Shown here in pieces: positions 33,231 through 42,346 of a stretch of 64,000 nt of DNA. The position numbers and the translations under genes were made by a program. Every line of letters begins with the position of its first letter. Position 1 is the stretch's first letter. The stretch comes from Marisediminicola antarctica. Lineage in GTDB: Bacteria > Actinomycetota > Actinomycetes > Actinomycetales > Microbacteriaceae. The stretch covers positions 868,001-932,000 of the forward strand of contig NZ_CP017146.1 in the NCBI RefSeq assembly GCF_009930795.1, written 5' to 3'. Under the pieces are notes generated by a model. It was given only the letters and a program-made list of their open reading frames with translations, was not told the origin of the DNA and did not search any database.

Positions 33231-33312
33231 GGCAGCGCGCAACCGGCAGCGCGCAACCGGCAGCCTCAGCCGGCAGCCTCAGCCGTCAGCCGTCAGCCGT
33301 CAGCCGTCAGCC
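33231..33312. repeat. Nested short repeats overlapping the 3' end of the P-type ATPase gene
   Basis: Two 14-bp units (33231-33258), two 13-bp units (33259-33284) and four heptamers GTCAGCC (33285-33312) are contiguous. The ATPase stop codon (complement 33293-33295) lies within the second heptamer. Because the unit is 7 bp, gain or loss of a unit before the stop would shift the frame of the last codons. Confidence 0.9.
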
Positions 33313-36136
33313 CTCGGCCTGCGCGCGCGACATGCCGCGCGCGAAGCCGGATGCCGAGTTTGCGCAGCTCTTCGAACCACAACACGATCGAGGATAAGGC
33401 GACGCAGGCTAGCCAGTGTTCGGCATCCATCGATGCCGTTCCGAACGCCGTCTGCAGCAGTGGTATCTCGACGACCGCCACCTGCAGCACGACAGTGAGC
33501 CCGAGCGCGCCCCACAGCCACCGGTTGACGAAAAGCCTGCGAAACGCGCTGCTCGAGGCCGACCGGGCGTTGAGCGTATTGAACATCTGTGCGAATACGA
33601 GCGTCGTGAATCCGGCGGTGCGGGCGACCGCAAGAGTGTCTTCGCCCTCGATCAGCCCGCCCGGGAGGAAAAGGTCGATCGTGGTGAGCGTCACCACGGC
33701 CATCACCAGACCGGTGCTCAGGATTCCCGCCCACATCGCTGCGGGTATCGCCCGGTCGTTCACGCCTCGAGGTTCCCGCGCCATCACGTCGTCGATCTCC
33801 GGATCGATCCCCATCGCCAGTGCGGGACCGGAATCGGTGACGAGGTTGATCCAGAGGATCTGCGTAACCAGCAGGGGCAGCACTACCCCGCCGTCGCCAG
33901 CGCTGGCCAGGCCGAGCGTTCCGGCGAGGAGCACACCGAAGAAGACCGTGAAGACCTCGCCCATGTTCGAGGAGAGGAGGTAGCGCAGCGACTTCTTGAT
34001 GTTGTCGAGGATGACCCGCCCCTGGCGCACGGCGACGATGATCGTGGCGAAGTTGTCGTCGGCGAGGATCATCCGCGCGGCGTCCTTGGTCACCTCGGTT
34101 CCGGTGATCCCCATGGCGATGCCGATATCCGCAGATTTCAGTGCGGGCGCGTCATTGACGCCGTCCCCGGTCATTGCGACGATTCCGCCGTTGGCCTGCA
34201 ACGCGTCAACGATGCGGAGCTTGTGCCGCGGCGACACCCGGGCGAACACGGAGGTCGTGCGCACGGCGTCCTGTAGTTCTATGTTGTCGAGGATGTCGAG
34301 GTCGTCTCCAGCGAGAGCGGCGGCGGGCTCGCCCGATCCGGCGATGCCCAGGTCGGCGGCGATCCGCGCAGCGGTGGCGGGGTGGTCACCGGTGATCATG
34401 ACGATCCGCACACCCGCGCGGTGCGCCTCCCGAATCGCGGCCTTCGCCTCCTCGCGCGGCGGGTCGAGGATGCCCACGACTCCGACGTAGATCAGGTCAC
34501 GCTCGAGGCCGTCCGCGTCGCCGGGCACAGCAGCTTCGCCGCCGTTCGCGCCGATTGGTCGGTACGCGACGCCAAGGGTGCGGAGAGCCTGGCCCGACAG
34601 CGCCTCGATGTCTGCCAGCGCTCGCTGCCGCATGCCCGCATCCATCGGAAGGACCGACTCGCCGCGCTGCATCCGATCGCACCGATCAAGCAGAACATCC
34701 GGAGCGCCCTTGCTGAACAGAACAAGGGTGCCGTCGCGGACGTCACGATTGACCGTCGACATCATCTTGCGTTCCGACGTGAACGGAATCTCGTCGACGC
34801 GCTCGTACGGGGCGACGACTGCGTCCATTTCGGCGAGTTTGCCCGCCGCAACGAGAAACGCTGCCTCGGTCGGGTCGCCCTGAATCGTCCACTCCCCATC
34901 GGATCCGGTGAGCTGCGCGTTGTTGGCGAGGCCCCCCGGCCCGAGCAGTTGGCGTACCTCGAACAGCGCACCCGCATCGGTGATCGGCGCGCCCTCATCG
35001 AGCAGAGCACCGTCGGGCTGGTAGCCGGCGCCGGTGACCTGGACGCGTCCGGATGCCGTGATGATGCGTTGGATCATCATTTCGTTGCGAGTGAGCGTGC
35101 CGGTCTTATCCGCACAGATCACCGATGCCGAACCCAGCGTCTCGACCGACTTGAGCTGCTTGACCACGGCATTGCGCTTGGCCATTCGCTGCACGCCGAT
35201 CGACAGGACCACCGACAGGATCGCGGGCAGACCCTCCGGAACGGCCGCCACCGCGAGCGAGACGCCCAGGAGGAAGACCGTGACCAGTCCGGCTGGCGTC
35301 GTCACCCCCTGCACGAGCACCGTCGTGACCATGACGACTAGCGCGATGGCGATCACGGCCAAGCTGAGCGCCCTGCCCACCCGGCCGATCTCCTCCTGTA
35401 ACGGAGTCGGTTCCTCTTGTGTCGCATCAAGCATCGTCGCGATGCGCCCGACCTCGGTGTTCATGCCGACGCCGGTGACGATCGCTCGCCCAACGCCCTG
35501 CGACACGGCCGTGCCCTTGAAGGCCATGCAGGATCGGTCGGCGATCGAGGCGTGCCGGGCGATAGTGTCCGCGTTCTTGGCGACGGGGTGGCTCTCACCG
35601 GTCAACGAGGCCTCGGCGATACGCAGTGCATTCGCCTCGAGGAGCCGCGCATCCGCGCCCACCTGGTCGCCCTCGCCCAGCACGAGCACGTCCCCGCGGA
35701 CGAGTTCGGAGCTGAGCACGGTCGCGAGCCGGCCATCGCGCAGCACCGTCGATGAGGCGGCCGTCATGGTCGAGAGGGCGGCAACCGCGTCGTCGGCGCG
35801 CCCTTCCTGCACCCAGCCGAGCAGCCCATTGAGCAGCACGATTGCGGCAATGACCACCGCGTCGATCGGCCAGCCCTCCGCGCCCTCGACGAACCAGCCA
35901 ATGAGCGAGACCACGATCGCGCCGAGGAGGAGGTAGATTAGCGGATCGCGGAACTGTCCGAGGATCCGGCGCCAGGTCGGCACCCGGGGCGAGCCGCGCA
36001 ACTCATTCGGTCCGTCGCGATCGAGGCGCCGCACGGCCTCCTCGGCGGACAGCCCGACGGCGGCGTCGACCTCGTAGGCGGCGGTCACGTCGGCGGCGTC
36101 GACGAGCGACGGGTCGGCGATCGGGGCACCCGCCAT
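33293..36136 (-). CDS. P2A-type cation-transporting ATPase (calcium pump-like)
   Basis: The 947-residue protein has the full P-type ATPase set: LTGES in the actuator domain, PEGLP in helix 4, the phosphorylation site DKTGTLT (Asp343), and TGDGVNDAPALK. ILWINLVTDSGPALAMGID in helix 6 has the NxxTD pattern of SERCA-like P2A pumps. The N-terminal cation-ATPase domain and the C-terminal helices are present. It probably exports calcium or a related cation at the cytoplasmic membrane. The last codons are formed by heptamer repeats (RGLTADG). Confidence 0.92.
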   Translation of the reverse strand: MAGAPIADPSLVDAADVTAAYEVDAAVGLSAEEAVRRLDRDGPNELRGSPRVPTWRRILGQFRDPLIYLLLGAIVVSLIGWFVEGAEGWPIDAVVIAAIVLLNGLLGWVQEGRADDAVAALSTMTAASSTVLRDGRLATVLSSELVRGDVLVLGEGDQVGADARLLEANALRIAEASLTGESHPVAKNADTIARHASIADRSCMAFKGTAVSQGVGRAIVTGVGMNTEVGRIATMLDATQEEPTPLQEEIGRVGRALSLAVIAIALVVMVTTVLVQGVTTPAGLVTVFLLGVSLAVAAVPEGLPAILSVVLSIGVQRMAKRNAVVKQLKSVETLGSASVICADKTGTLTRNEMMIQRIITASGRVQVTGAGYQPDGALLDEGAPITDAGALFEVRQLLGPGGLANNAQLTGSDGEWTIQGDPTEAAFLVAAGKLAEMDAVVAPYERVDEIPFTSERKMMSTVNRDVRDGTLVLFSKGAPDVLLDRCDRMQRGESVLPMDAGMRQRALADIEALSGQALRTLGVAYRPIGANGGEAAVPGDADGLERDLIYVGVVGILDPPREEAKAAIREAHRAGVRIVMITGDHPATAARIAADLGIAGSGEPAAALAGDDLDILDNIELQDAVRTTSVFARVSPRHKLRIVDALQANGGIVAMTGDGVNDAPALKSADIGIAMGITGTEVTKDAARMILADDNFATIIVAVRQGRVILDNIKKSLRYLLSSNMGEVFTVFFGVLLAGTLGLASAGDGGVVLPLLVTQILWINLVTDSGPALAMGIDPEIDDVMAREPRGVNDRAIPAAMWAGILSTGLVMAVVTLTTIDLFLPGGLIEGEDTLAVARTAGFTTLVFAQMFNTLNARSASSSAFRRLFVNRWLWGALGLTVVLQVAVVEIPLLQTAFGTASMDAEHWLACVALSSIVLWFEELRKLGIRLRARHVARAGRGLTADG

Positions 36137-36243
36137 GCGCTGGTCCCCAATCTCGGTGGCTCGCGTCGTTCGTGGCTCAGCCTAGGTGCGCACGCGATCG
36201 GCTGGGCAGGGCCACAGGGAGGGCAGCGGCAGTCGACTGGGCT

Positions 36244-36741
36244 CTACTCCACCAGATCCTGCCAGCCGTCGCCCTCGACGTACTCGAAGATGATATTCGT
36301 CTCGGTGTGGGCGACCGCCGGATGCTCAGCGAGGTGCTCAAGCACGAAGTCGCGCAGACCCGTGGCATCGCGAGCGGCGACGTGCAGCAGGTAGTCGTCC
36401 GCGCCACCTGTATGGAACAGGGCGACGACCCCCGACCAGTGCGGCGCCTTGGCCCGGAAGTCATCGATCTGCGCCCGTGCGTGCCGTCCGAGCCGCACCG
36501 CGATGAGCGCCTGGAGCGACGCTCCGAGCGACGTGAGGTCGACGATCGCCCGGTATCCGCGGATGTGCCCGAGCTGCTGCAGCCGGCGCAACCGCGTCGA
36601 CACCGTGGACTCCGCGACCCCGACCTCGGCGGCGAGGGCGGCCCCGGATGCGCGGGCGTTGACCGACAGCGCGCGCAGAAGAGCGCGGTCGACGCGATCG
36701 AGTTCGGGCTTCTTCGGCTCACTGGCTGCACGGTCGGTCAT
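36244..36741 (-). CDS. Lrp/AsnC family transcriptional regulator
   Basis: The 165-residue protein has an N-terminal winged helix (LDRVDRALLRALSVNARAS, then VAESTVSTRLRRLQQLGHI) and a C-terminal RAM/AsnC ligand-binding domain (GADDYLLHVAARDATGL, TETNIIFEY). Such regulators sense amino acids. It is divergent from the transsulfuration-type PLP enzyme at 36830, which is likely its target (inference from position). Confidence 0.92.
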   Translation of the reverse strand: MTDRAASEPKKPELDRVDRALLRALSVNARASGAALAAEVGVAESTVSTRLRRLQQLGHIRGYRAIVDLTSLGASLQALIAVRLGRHARAQIDDFRAKAPHWSGVVALFHTGGADDYLLHVAARDATGLRDFVLEHLAEHPAVAHTETNIIFEYVEGDGWQDLVE

Positions 36742-36829
36742 TCCCGCAGCTTATGCGCACAGAGGGACGTTCGGTGAAGCTACTGCAGAGATGCTTGCGC
36801 ATAACGCCAGTATCTGTTTGCCTCGACCC

Positions 36830-38215
36830 ATGTCGCCATCGCTGCCGTCCCCGTCCGAGTCCGCATCCCACCCCGCACCCGCACGGCACATCGACACAAT
36901 CGCGGTGCACGCGGGGATGGACGGAGTCACAGCATCCGGCTCCCACGTTCCGACGATCGACCTGTCGACGACGAACCCGCTGGCCGGAATCGAGTCGGGC
37001 GGCGACTCCTACGAGAACCTCGCGACTGGCGGCACGCCGAATCCCGGGGATTCCGCCGTGTACCAGCGGCTCTGGCAGCCCGGCGTCGCCCGTTTCGAGG
37101 ACGGACTGTCGGCGCTCGAGGGCTCCGCCGGCACGGTCGCCTTCGCGAGCGGGATGGCCGCGCTCACCGCTGTGCTGATCGCCTGCGTGACGGTGGGCAA
37201 GCCGCACGTCGTCGCGCTGCGCCCGCTCTACGGCGGCAGCGACCACGTGCTCGCGACCGGCCTGCTCGGAACAAGCGTCACCTGGGTCGGGGCCGACGGC
37301 GTTGCCGACGCCATCCGCTCCGATACCGGCCTCGTGTTACTCGAGTCGCCCGCGAACCCGACGCTCGAGATGACGGATATCCGCGCCGTTGTGGATGCCG
37401 CGGGCGTGGTTCCCGTCATGGTCGACAACACCTTCGCAACGCCCGTTCTGCAACGCCCGATCGAGTCGGGCGCGACCCTCGTGATGCACAGCGCTACGAA
37501 GTACCTCGGTGGACACGGCGATGCGATGGGCGGCACGATCTCCGGACCCGAGGAGTGGATGGTGCGCCTCCGCCAGGTACGCGCGCTGACCGGCGCTCTG
37601 ATGCATCCGTTCGGGGCGTATCTGCTGCAGCGCGGCCTTCGCACCCTGCCCGTGCGGGTGCGGGCGCAGCAGGGCACCGCGGCTCTGGTGGCGGAGCGTC
37701 TCGTCGGGCATCCGGCGATCGCTCGCGTGCTCTATCCGGGGCTTCCGGGGCAGGACCCGCAGGGGCTCATCGGGCGCCAGTCGTCCGGCGCGGGGGCGCT
37801 CATCGCGCTAGACCTCGCTGGCGGATTCGACGCGGCGGCCCGCTTCACCGAGGCGTGCTCGCTGATCACCCACGCGGTGTCGCTCGGAGGGATCGACTCG
37901 CTTGTGCAGCATCCGGCATCCCTGACGCACCGTCCCGTCGAGGCGAGCGCGCGGCCAGGTGCCGGGATTGTGCGGATCTCGATCGGGCTTGAGCACACGA
38001 ACGACCTGATTGAAGACATTCTGCAGGCTCTTGAGGCGGCGCTGGTCGATGCCGTGGTCGATACCGTGGTGGACGCGCCCTGGCGGACGCTCCGGCTCCG
38101 GATCTCGCTGCGGCGGATGCTCCGACCGCGCCCCCTACTGCGCCTGCGGCCCATTGGTCGGATTCGCCGCTCTCGTCGCCGCAGGCGCTGGAGAAGAATC
38201 ACGCGCTCAGCCTGA
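36830..38215 (+). CDS. PLP-dependent trans-sulfuration-type enzyme (Cys/Met metabolism), possible frameshift at C-terminus
   Basis: The 461-residue protein has the cystathionine gamma-synthase/lyase fold: YENLATGGTPNPGDSAVYQRL, FASGMAAL, the aspartate in VDNTFATP, the PLP lysine Lys224 in HSATKYLGGHGDA and SLGGIDSLVQHPASLTH. It could be a cystathionine gamma-lyase/synthase, methionine gamma-lyase or O-acetylhomoserine enzyme; activity is not assigned. After about residue 410 the tail becomes arginine-rich (RRSRRRRRW). Another frame through the same bases gives an Ala/Pro-rich tail ending at 38220, so one base may be missing near 38040-38070. Confidence 0.85.
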   Translation: MSPSLPSPSESASHPAPARHIDTIAVHAGMDGVTASGSHVPTIDLSTTNPLAGIESGGDSYENLATGGTPNPGDSAVYQRLWQPGVARFEDGLSALEGSAGTVAFASGMAALTAVLIACVTVGKPHVVALRPLYGGSDHVLATGLLGTSVTWVGADGVADAIRSDTGLVLLESPANPTLEMTDIRAVVDAAGVVPVMVDNTFATPVLQRPIESGATLVMHSATKYLGGHGDAMGGTISGPEEWMVRLRQVRALTGALMHPFGAYLLQRGLRTLPVRVRAQQGTAALVAERLVGHPAIARVLYPGLPGQDPQGLIGRQSSGAGALIALDLAGGFDAAARFTEACSLITHAVSLGGIDSLVQHPASLTHRPVEASARPGAGIVRISIGLEHTNDLIEDILQALEAALVDAVVDTVVDAPWRTLRLRISLRRMLRPRPLLRLRPIGRIRRSRRRRRWRRITRSA

Positions 38216-38408
38216 TCTGAGGGGCTTGGCCTTGCGGGCGTTCCTGACCGGGTAGCCAGGCCGATCAGCGTTTCTCACTCCGGCGATCTGGCGGAAACGC
38301 CGGTTTTCGCGGCGTCGGAGCGCGGCGATTCGCATTTACTCGTGAGTTGGGAACGTCCTTGACCCGGTGCTGGGTCGGGCGGCTTCGCGAGGGCCTGGCG
38401 GCGCCCCG

Positions 38409-38804
38409 CTACTTCGCTTGGCGGGCCCGGCGTTCGGCGTCGCGGGCGGCGACACGCTCCTTCTCGGCGCGAACCTCGAACTGGGTGGCGCGTTCCTGAA
38501 CGAGCCAGGCTGGCGGGGCCTGCAGCAGCGCCAGGATCTCGGCCGACGTGAGCGGCTCTGTGATCTCGCCGCGGGCGAGACCGCTGATCGAGACGCCGAG
38601 CTTGCCGGCGACGACCGGGCGCGGGTGCGGTCCGGTCGTGCGGAGTTCGGTGAGCCAGACCGGTGGGTTCGCGAGCATCTCGTTGTACGCGTCGCGCGTG
38701 ATCGCCTGGTCGCGGAACTCGGCCGGCGCCGCCTCCAGCAGGATGCCGAGCTTCTTCGCCGCGGTCTCGGGTTTCATGGTCTGCGGGGTCTTGGGCGAAG
38801 TCAT
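38409..38804 (-). CDS. DUF5997 family protein
   Basis: The 131-residue protein (MTSPKTPQTMKPETAAKKLGI; LEAAPAEFRDQAITRDAYNEML; NPPVWLTELRTTGPHPRPVVAGKLGVSISGLARG in parts) matches the actinobacterial family DUF5997. HPRPVVAGKLGVSISGL looks like a small helix-turn-helix. It is divergent from, and 120 bp away from, a LysR-type ligand-binding-domain protein, an arrangement I recall from other actinobacteria. It may supply the DNA-binding part for that partner (inference). Confidence 0.8.
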   Translation of the reverse strand: MTSPKTPQTMKPETAAKKLGILLEAAPAEFRDQAITRDAYNEMLANPPVWLTELRTTGPHPRPVVAGKLGVSISGLARGEITEPLTSAEILALLQAPPAWLVQERATQFEVRAEKERVAARDAERRARQAK

Positions 38805-38923
38805 CCGATAATCGTACTCCGAGCGTCCGGTCTGTCGCGTGCCGGGCTGCGGTGCGCTGCGCCCGCCGGGGGCGCCTGCATTAGCCTGAGAGCTGCCGCG
38901 AATGCGTCGCGGCTGGTGGGAGG

Positions 38924-39622
38924 ATGCGCGTGGACGACGAGCAGGACCCCTTCCGGATCGCCGCAGTGCCCGGCGTGACCCTTACCAAGTGGACCCGTGC
39001 GTGGCAGGAACGCCGTCCGGACGCTCCGCTGCAGGTGCTGCGCAGCACCGCCGGGACCCAGTCCTCCGTGCTGCACGACGGGGCGGCCGACGTGTGCTTC
39101 GTGCGACTGGCCGGCGGCGAGGATGCCGGGAGCGCGCTCGACGCGCTCGGCGACGACGACCTGAGCGCGATCACGCTCTACGTTGAGGCCCCCGTCGTGG
39201 TCGTGCCGAAGGGGCATCCGCTCGCCGAGCTGGACTCCGTGACACTCGCCGACCTCGAGGCCGAGAATCATCTCGCGGGCGAGTGGGAGGACGCGGTCGA
39301 CCTCGTTGCCGCGAACGTCGGCGTGGTCATCGTGCCACAGTCGATCGCGCGCCTGCACGCACGCAAAGACGTCGCCGCCGTTCCCGTGACGGATGCTGCC
39401 GAGACTCGTATCGCGATCGCCTGGCTCATGGCGCAGACGACCGAGCGGGTCGACGAGTTCGTGGGCATTGTGCGCGGCCGCACGGCGCAGAGCTCCCGAA
39501 GCACTCCGACTCCGCCGACTCCGAAGGTCGCGCCGCCGAAGAAGGTCGTGCAGCCGCGCAAAAAGGAGCAGTCTGCCGGGCGGACCCGGCCGACTGCCAA
39601 CCGGCGGTCGAAGAGGCGCTGA
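38924..39622 (+). CDS. LysR-type substrate-binding domain protein lacking a helix-turn-helix
   Basis: This 232-residue protein aligns with the C-terminal effector domain of LysR regulators (FRIAAVPGVTLTKWTRAWQER; STAGTQSSVLHDGAADVCFVRL; VVVVPKGHPLAELDSVTLADL). It has no N-terminal winged helix, since the domain begins at residue ~9. The last ~45 residues are a basic Pro/Lys/Arg tail (PPKKVVQPRKKEQSAGRT) that could bind nucleic acid. It is divergent from the DUF5997 gene. Confidence 0.82.
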   Translation: MRVDDEQDPFRIAAVPGVTLTKWTRAWQERRPDAPLQVLRSTAGTQSSVLHDGAADVCFVRLAGGEDAGSALDALGDDDLSAITLYVEAPVVVVPKGHPLAELDSVTLADLEAENHLAGEWEDAVDLVAANVGVVIVPQSIARLHARKDVAAVPVTDAAETRIAIAWLMAQTTERVDEFVGIVRGRTAQSSRSTPTPPTPKVAPPKKVVQPRKKEQSAGRTRPTANRRSKRR

Positions 39623-39708
39623 CGAAGAGGCGCTGACGAAGAGGCGCCGACGTTGCGCCGCCCCCGACCAGAGCCGGTTGCAGGCGGACGTTGCCTACGA
39701 AGTCGGGC

Positions 39709-40485
39709 TTATGCCTCGGAGTCGGCCGGATCCCTGCCGACCCGTCCCTGCGCGGCGAGTGCAGCGGACCGCTCGGCATAACGGCGGTGCACCTCGGCTT
39801 GAGCGTCGTCCATGATCTTCTGATCGAGCGGCGGGTTCACGTGGTTGTTGTGGCCGTGGTGCTTCGCGATGTATGCGTCGAGCGCCGGGCCCGACTCCCA
39901 CGAGGTGATGAGGCAGTAGCGCGCCTGGGGCCCCTTGTGCCAGACGGCATGCCAGAAACGCTGCGTATCCACGATGATCTGCGCGCCCGCTGGCAGCGGG
40001 ATTCGGATCTCGGTCGTCGGGTCCCAACGGTCCTCACGCAGAGTCATGAACGACTCGGGGTCGTCGGTCAGATTGAAGAACCCACGCACAATCCACCCGC
40101 TGCCATCGGGATTCAGGCGGTTGTTGTCGTCCTGATGGAGGTTGTAGAGAGTGTTCGCGTAGTTGTTCGGCTGCAGCTCGATGACGCGGCAGCGGCCGAC
40201 GTTCGCGCCCGGCTCTTTCGCGCGGGCGGCGAGGTGTGGCGCCTTCGCGACCTGGGAGTCGACCCAGACGCCGTCCTTGTCGGTACGAGGCGGGGTGTGA
40301 TTCCAGAACCCGTTGGCCTCGATCTCGCCGAAGGCGCTGGCCAGAGGGGCGAACTGGGTCACGCCGGACGATTTCCAGTCGACGTACTCGAGGTCATTCC
40401 ACTCCTGCGGGTCGGCAGCCTGGTCGTACCGGTCCAAAATGACGTAGCCCTTTTCGTCGAGCAGGGCGGACTTGATATAGCTCAT
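39709..40485 (-). CDS. Putative Fe(II)/2-oxoglutarate-type dioxygenase-like protein
   Basis: The 258-residue protein contains LHQDDN (a possible HxD facial-triad motif, His and Asp) and about 65 residues later FWHAVWH, followed by an arginine in ARYCLITSWESG. The order HxD...H...R and the IPLPAGAQIIVDT turn suggest a cupin-like dioxygenase fold. I do not recognise the precise family, and an enzymatic role is an inference. The ATG at 40485 (MSYIKSALLDEKGYV) is preferred over a start 12 codons upstream. Confidence 0.6.
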   Translation of the reverse strand: MSYIKSALLDEKGYVILDRYDQAADPQEWNDLEYVDWKSSGVTQFAPLASAFGEIEANGFWNHTPPRTDKDGVWVDSQVAKAPHLAARAKEPGANVGRCRVIELQPNNYANTLYNLHQDDNNRLNPDGSGWIVRGFFNLTDDPESFMTLREDRWDPTTEIRIPLPAGAQIIVDTQRFWHAVWHKGPQARYCLITSWESGPALDAYIAKHHGHNNHVNPPLDQKIMDDAQAEVHRRYAERSAALAAQGRVGRDPADSEA

Positions 40486-40674
40486 TTGGGAAAATGCGCC
40501 TTTCGGTAAGAGAAGTAGCACGTTTAAACTAGCTCAACTTAGGGAACCCTAACATTCGAGACGCGGATGCAACCGTTAGAGACTGGCTGGCTCGAACCGG
40601 TGTCGGGCTTCCCCGCGTTCACGAAGCACCAAGCTGGCGCGCGTAAAGTCTCCGCACAAACGGAAAGGGCGCCG

Positions 40675-41469
40675 ATGACCGATCGAAGAGGTGAGACGAC
40701 CAGGTTTGACCCCCGGTTCGATCCGGCGTTCCAGCCCGGATACGACACTGCGGCGACACTGCAGGGCGAGAGGGTCGACGGCGGGGCGCCACGGCGGGGC
40801 ATCGCGGATGCTCCCGACGCCACGGTCTCGGATCGCCGTAGTGCCGACCAGCGCAGTGCCGACCAGCGCAGTGCCGACCAGCATGCTGCCGACCAGCATG
40901 GCGCCGACCTCCCCACCACCGAGCGCCGCGCGACCGACCGCGCCACCACCGAGCGCCGCGCGACCGACCGCGCCACCATCGAGCGCCGCGCGACCGACCG
41001 CGCCACCGCCGAGCAGCCCGCGACCAACCGTGCCACCACCGACCGTGCCACCACCGACCGTGCCACCACCGACCAGCGCGCCGCTGGTTCGCAGTCGGGG
41101 TTAGCGCCGAATGGTTCCGGCCCGCGCCCGCACGGCCCCCCGCTTCCCTACGCGGAGGCCGAGACGGGATCGGGCGCACCGGGCAGATTCGGGGTCGAGG
41201 AGTCGGATGTCGCACCGCCCACCCACTCAGTGAATCCCTTCCTTCTGGTGCTGTGGGTCGCGAGTGCACTCATGGTGTTCGGCGGTGTCGCGCTGTTCCA
41301 GTGGGTCGGGCAGCTGACGGCGGAGGCCCAGCGCACTGGATCGGCGCCCTACGACTACTTCCTCGTGCAGAGTCTCATTTTCGGAGCACCACTACTGATG
41401 GTGCTCGGGGTCGCGACGGCCACCGGGATCCTGTTCGTGCACGCGGTGCGGTGGCGGAAGCGGCGGTAG
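40675..41469 (+). CDS. Membrane protein with FDPRFDPAFQPGY motif and repeat linker (paralogue 1)
   Basis: The 264-residue protein begins with a conserved RFDPRFDPAFQPGY motif. It continues with about 120 residues of low-complexity linker (RSADQ and ATDRATTERR repeats encoded by 15- and 30-bp units) and ends with two membrane helices (about 187-207 and 228-250). A very similar layout is found in the next gene, so the two are tandem paralogues. The function is unknown. GGAAAGG lies upstream of the ATG. Confidence 0.75.
   Translation: MTDRRGETTRFDPRFDPAFQPGYDTAATLQGERVDGGAPRRGIADAPDATVSDRRSADQRSADQRSADQHAADQHGADLPTTERRATDRATTERRATDRATIERRATDRATAEQPATNRATTDRATTDRATTDQRAAGSQSGLAPNGSGPRPHGPPLPYAEAETGSGAPGRFGVEESDVAPPTHSVNPFLLVLWVASALMVFGGVALFQWVGQLTAEAQRTGSAPYDYFLVQSLIFGAPLLMVLGVATATGILFVHAVRWRKRR
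40921..41010. repeat. 30-bp tandem repeat, three copies, in frame
   Basis: Three 30-bp units starting at 40921, 40951 and 40981 differ at only two positions near their ends and encode ERRATDRAT(T/I/A). Shorter 15-bp units flank them (around 40848-40880 and 41041-41085). All are multiples of three and keep the reading frame. Confidence 0.92.
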
Positions 41470-41660
41470 GTCCACGCGGCTGCGGTATGCGGCTGGCGGT
41501 CCCGGTTCGAGCGACCGCGGCGTCGGTAGCGGAGGAGTTCACGCAGCCACGCCGGCATCGATGGCGCCGGGACACGGCGTGGCGCCGATTCTCCTGCGGA
41601 ACCTGCTGCAGCGGGATGCCGCCAACGGTCCTAGACTCTGTCCACATCGGAGAGGTGAGG

Positions 41661-42305
41661 ATGACTAAGCGAAGTGGTGGCGCGGCCGGGGCCGATCGGC
41701 AGTTCGACCCGCGGTTCGATCCGGCGTTCCAGCCCGGATATCGTCCACCGGCGGTGAAACCGAGCGGGTTAGAGGCGCTCGGGTCTGCCGTCACAGGCCA
41801 GGCGGCGAGGGTGGTGCCCGGACTCCGGTCGGACGCACCCGCCAGCACGGGTGTCAACGCGGGCACCGCCGGCACAGCTGGCGCGGCTGGCGCGGCTGGC
41901 GCGGCTGGCGCGGCTGGCGCGGCTGGCAGGGATGGCGCGGCTGGCGCGGCTAGCGAGACTGGCGAGACTCGCACCGCTGGTGCGGGCTACGCCGATACCA
42001 GAAACGACATCGCGGGCATCGACGACATTGCGCACGAGTCATCCGACGGATCGCATCGCCGAAATCCTTTCGTGCTCGTGCTCTGGGTGATCTGCGTGCT
42101 CGTCACCCTCGCGGGAATCGGGATGGTGCGCTGGTCGTTTGCGCTGACCGAAGATCTGCAGACCAGCGGTACCGCGACCCAAGCCGATTTTCAGCTCAGC
42201 TACCTGCTGCAACAGTCCGCGCCGCTATTCATCGTGCTGGCGCTCGCGGTGGCGACATTGACTGTCTTCCTGCATGCCCAGATCTGGAACAGGCGCCACA
42301 GCTAA
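41661..42305 (+). CDS. Membrane protein with FDPRFDPAFQPGY motif and Gly-Ala linker (paralogue 2)
   Basis: The 214-residue protein has QFDPRFDPAFQPGY at residues ~14-27, a collagen-like TAGAAGAAGAAG linker and two membrane helices (about 135-155 and 178-200). It shares the N-terminal motif and the helix arrangement (RNPFVLVLWVICVLV compared with NPFLLVLWVASALM) with the gene 191 bp upstream, but the linker sequence is unrelated. GAGAGGTGAGG precedes the ATG. The function is unknown. Confidence 0.75.
   Translation: MTKRSGGAAGADRQFDPRFDPAFQPGYRPPAVKPSGLEALGSAVTGQAARVVPGLRSDAPASTGVNAGTAGTAGAAGAAGAAGAAGAAGRDGAAGAASETGETRTAGAGYADTRNDIAGIDDIAHESSDGSHRRNPFVLVLWVICVLVTLAGIGMVRWSFALTEDLQTSGTATQADFQLSYLLQQSAPLFIVLALAVATLTVFLHAQIWNRRHS
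41881..41925. repeat. 9-bp tandem repeat, five perfect units, in frame
   Basis: GCGCGGCTG is repeated five times at 41881-41925 and encodes the Gly-Ala-Ala linker of paralogue 2. Confidence 0.95.
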
Positions 42306-42346
42306 GCGCGCGCGGGCGTCGGACGGAGCTTCGCGTCAGCTTTCGA

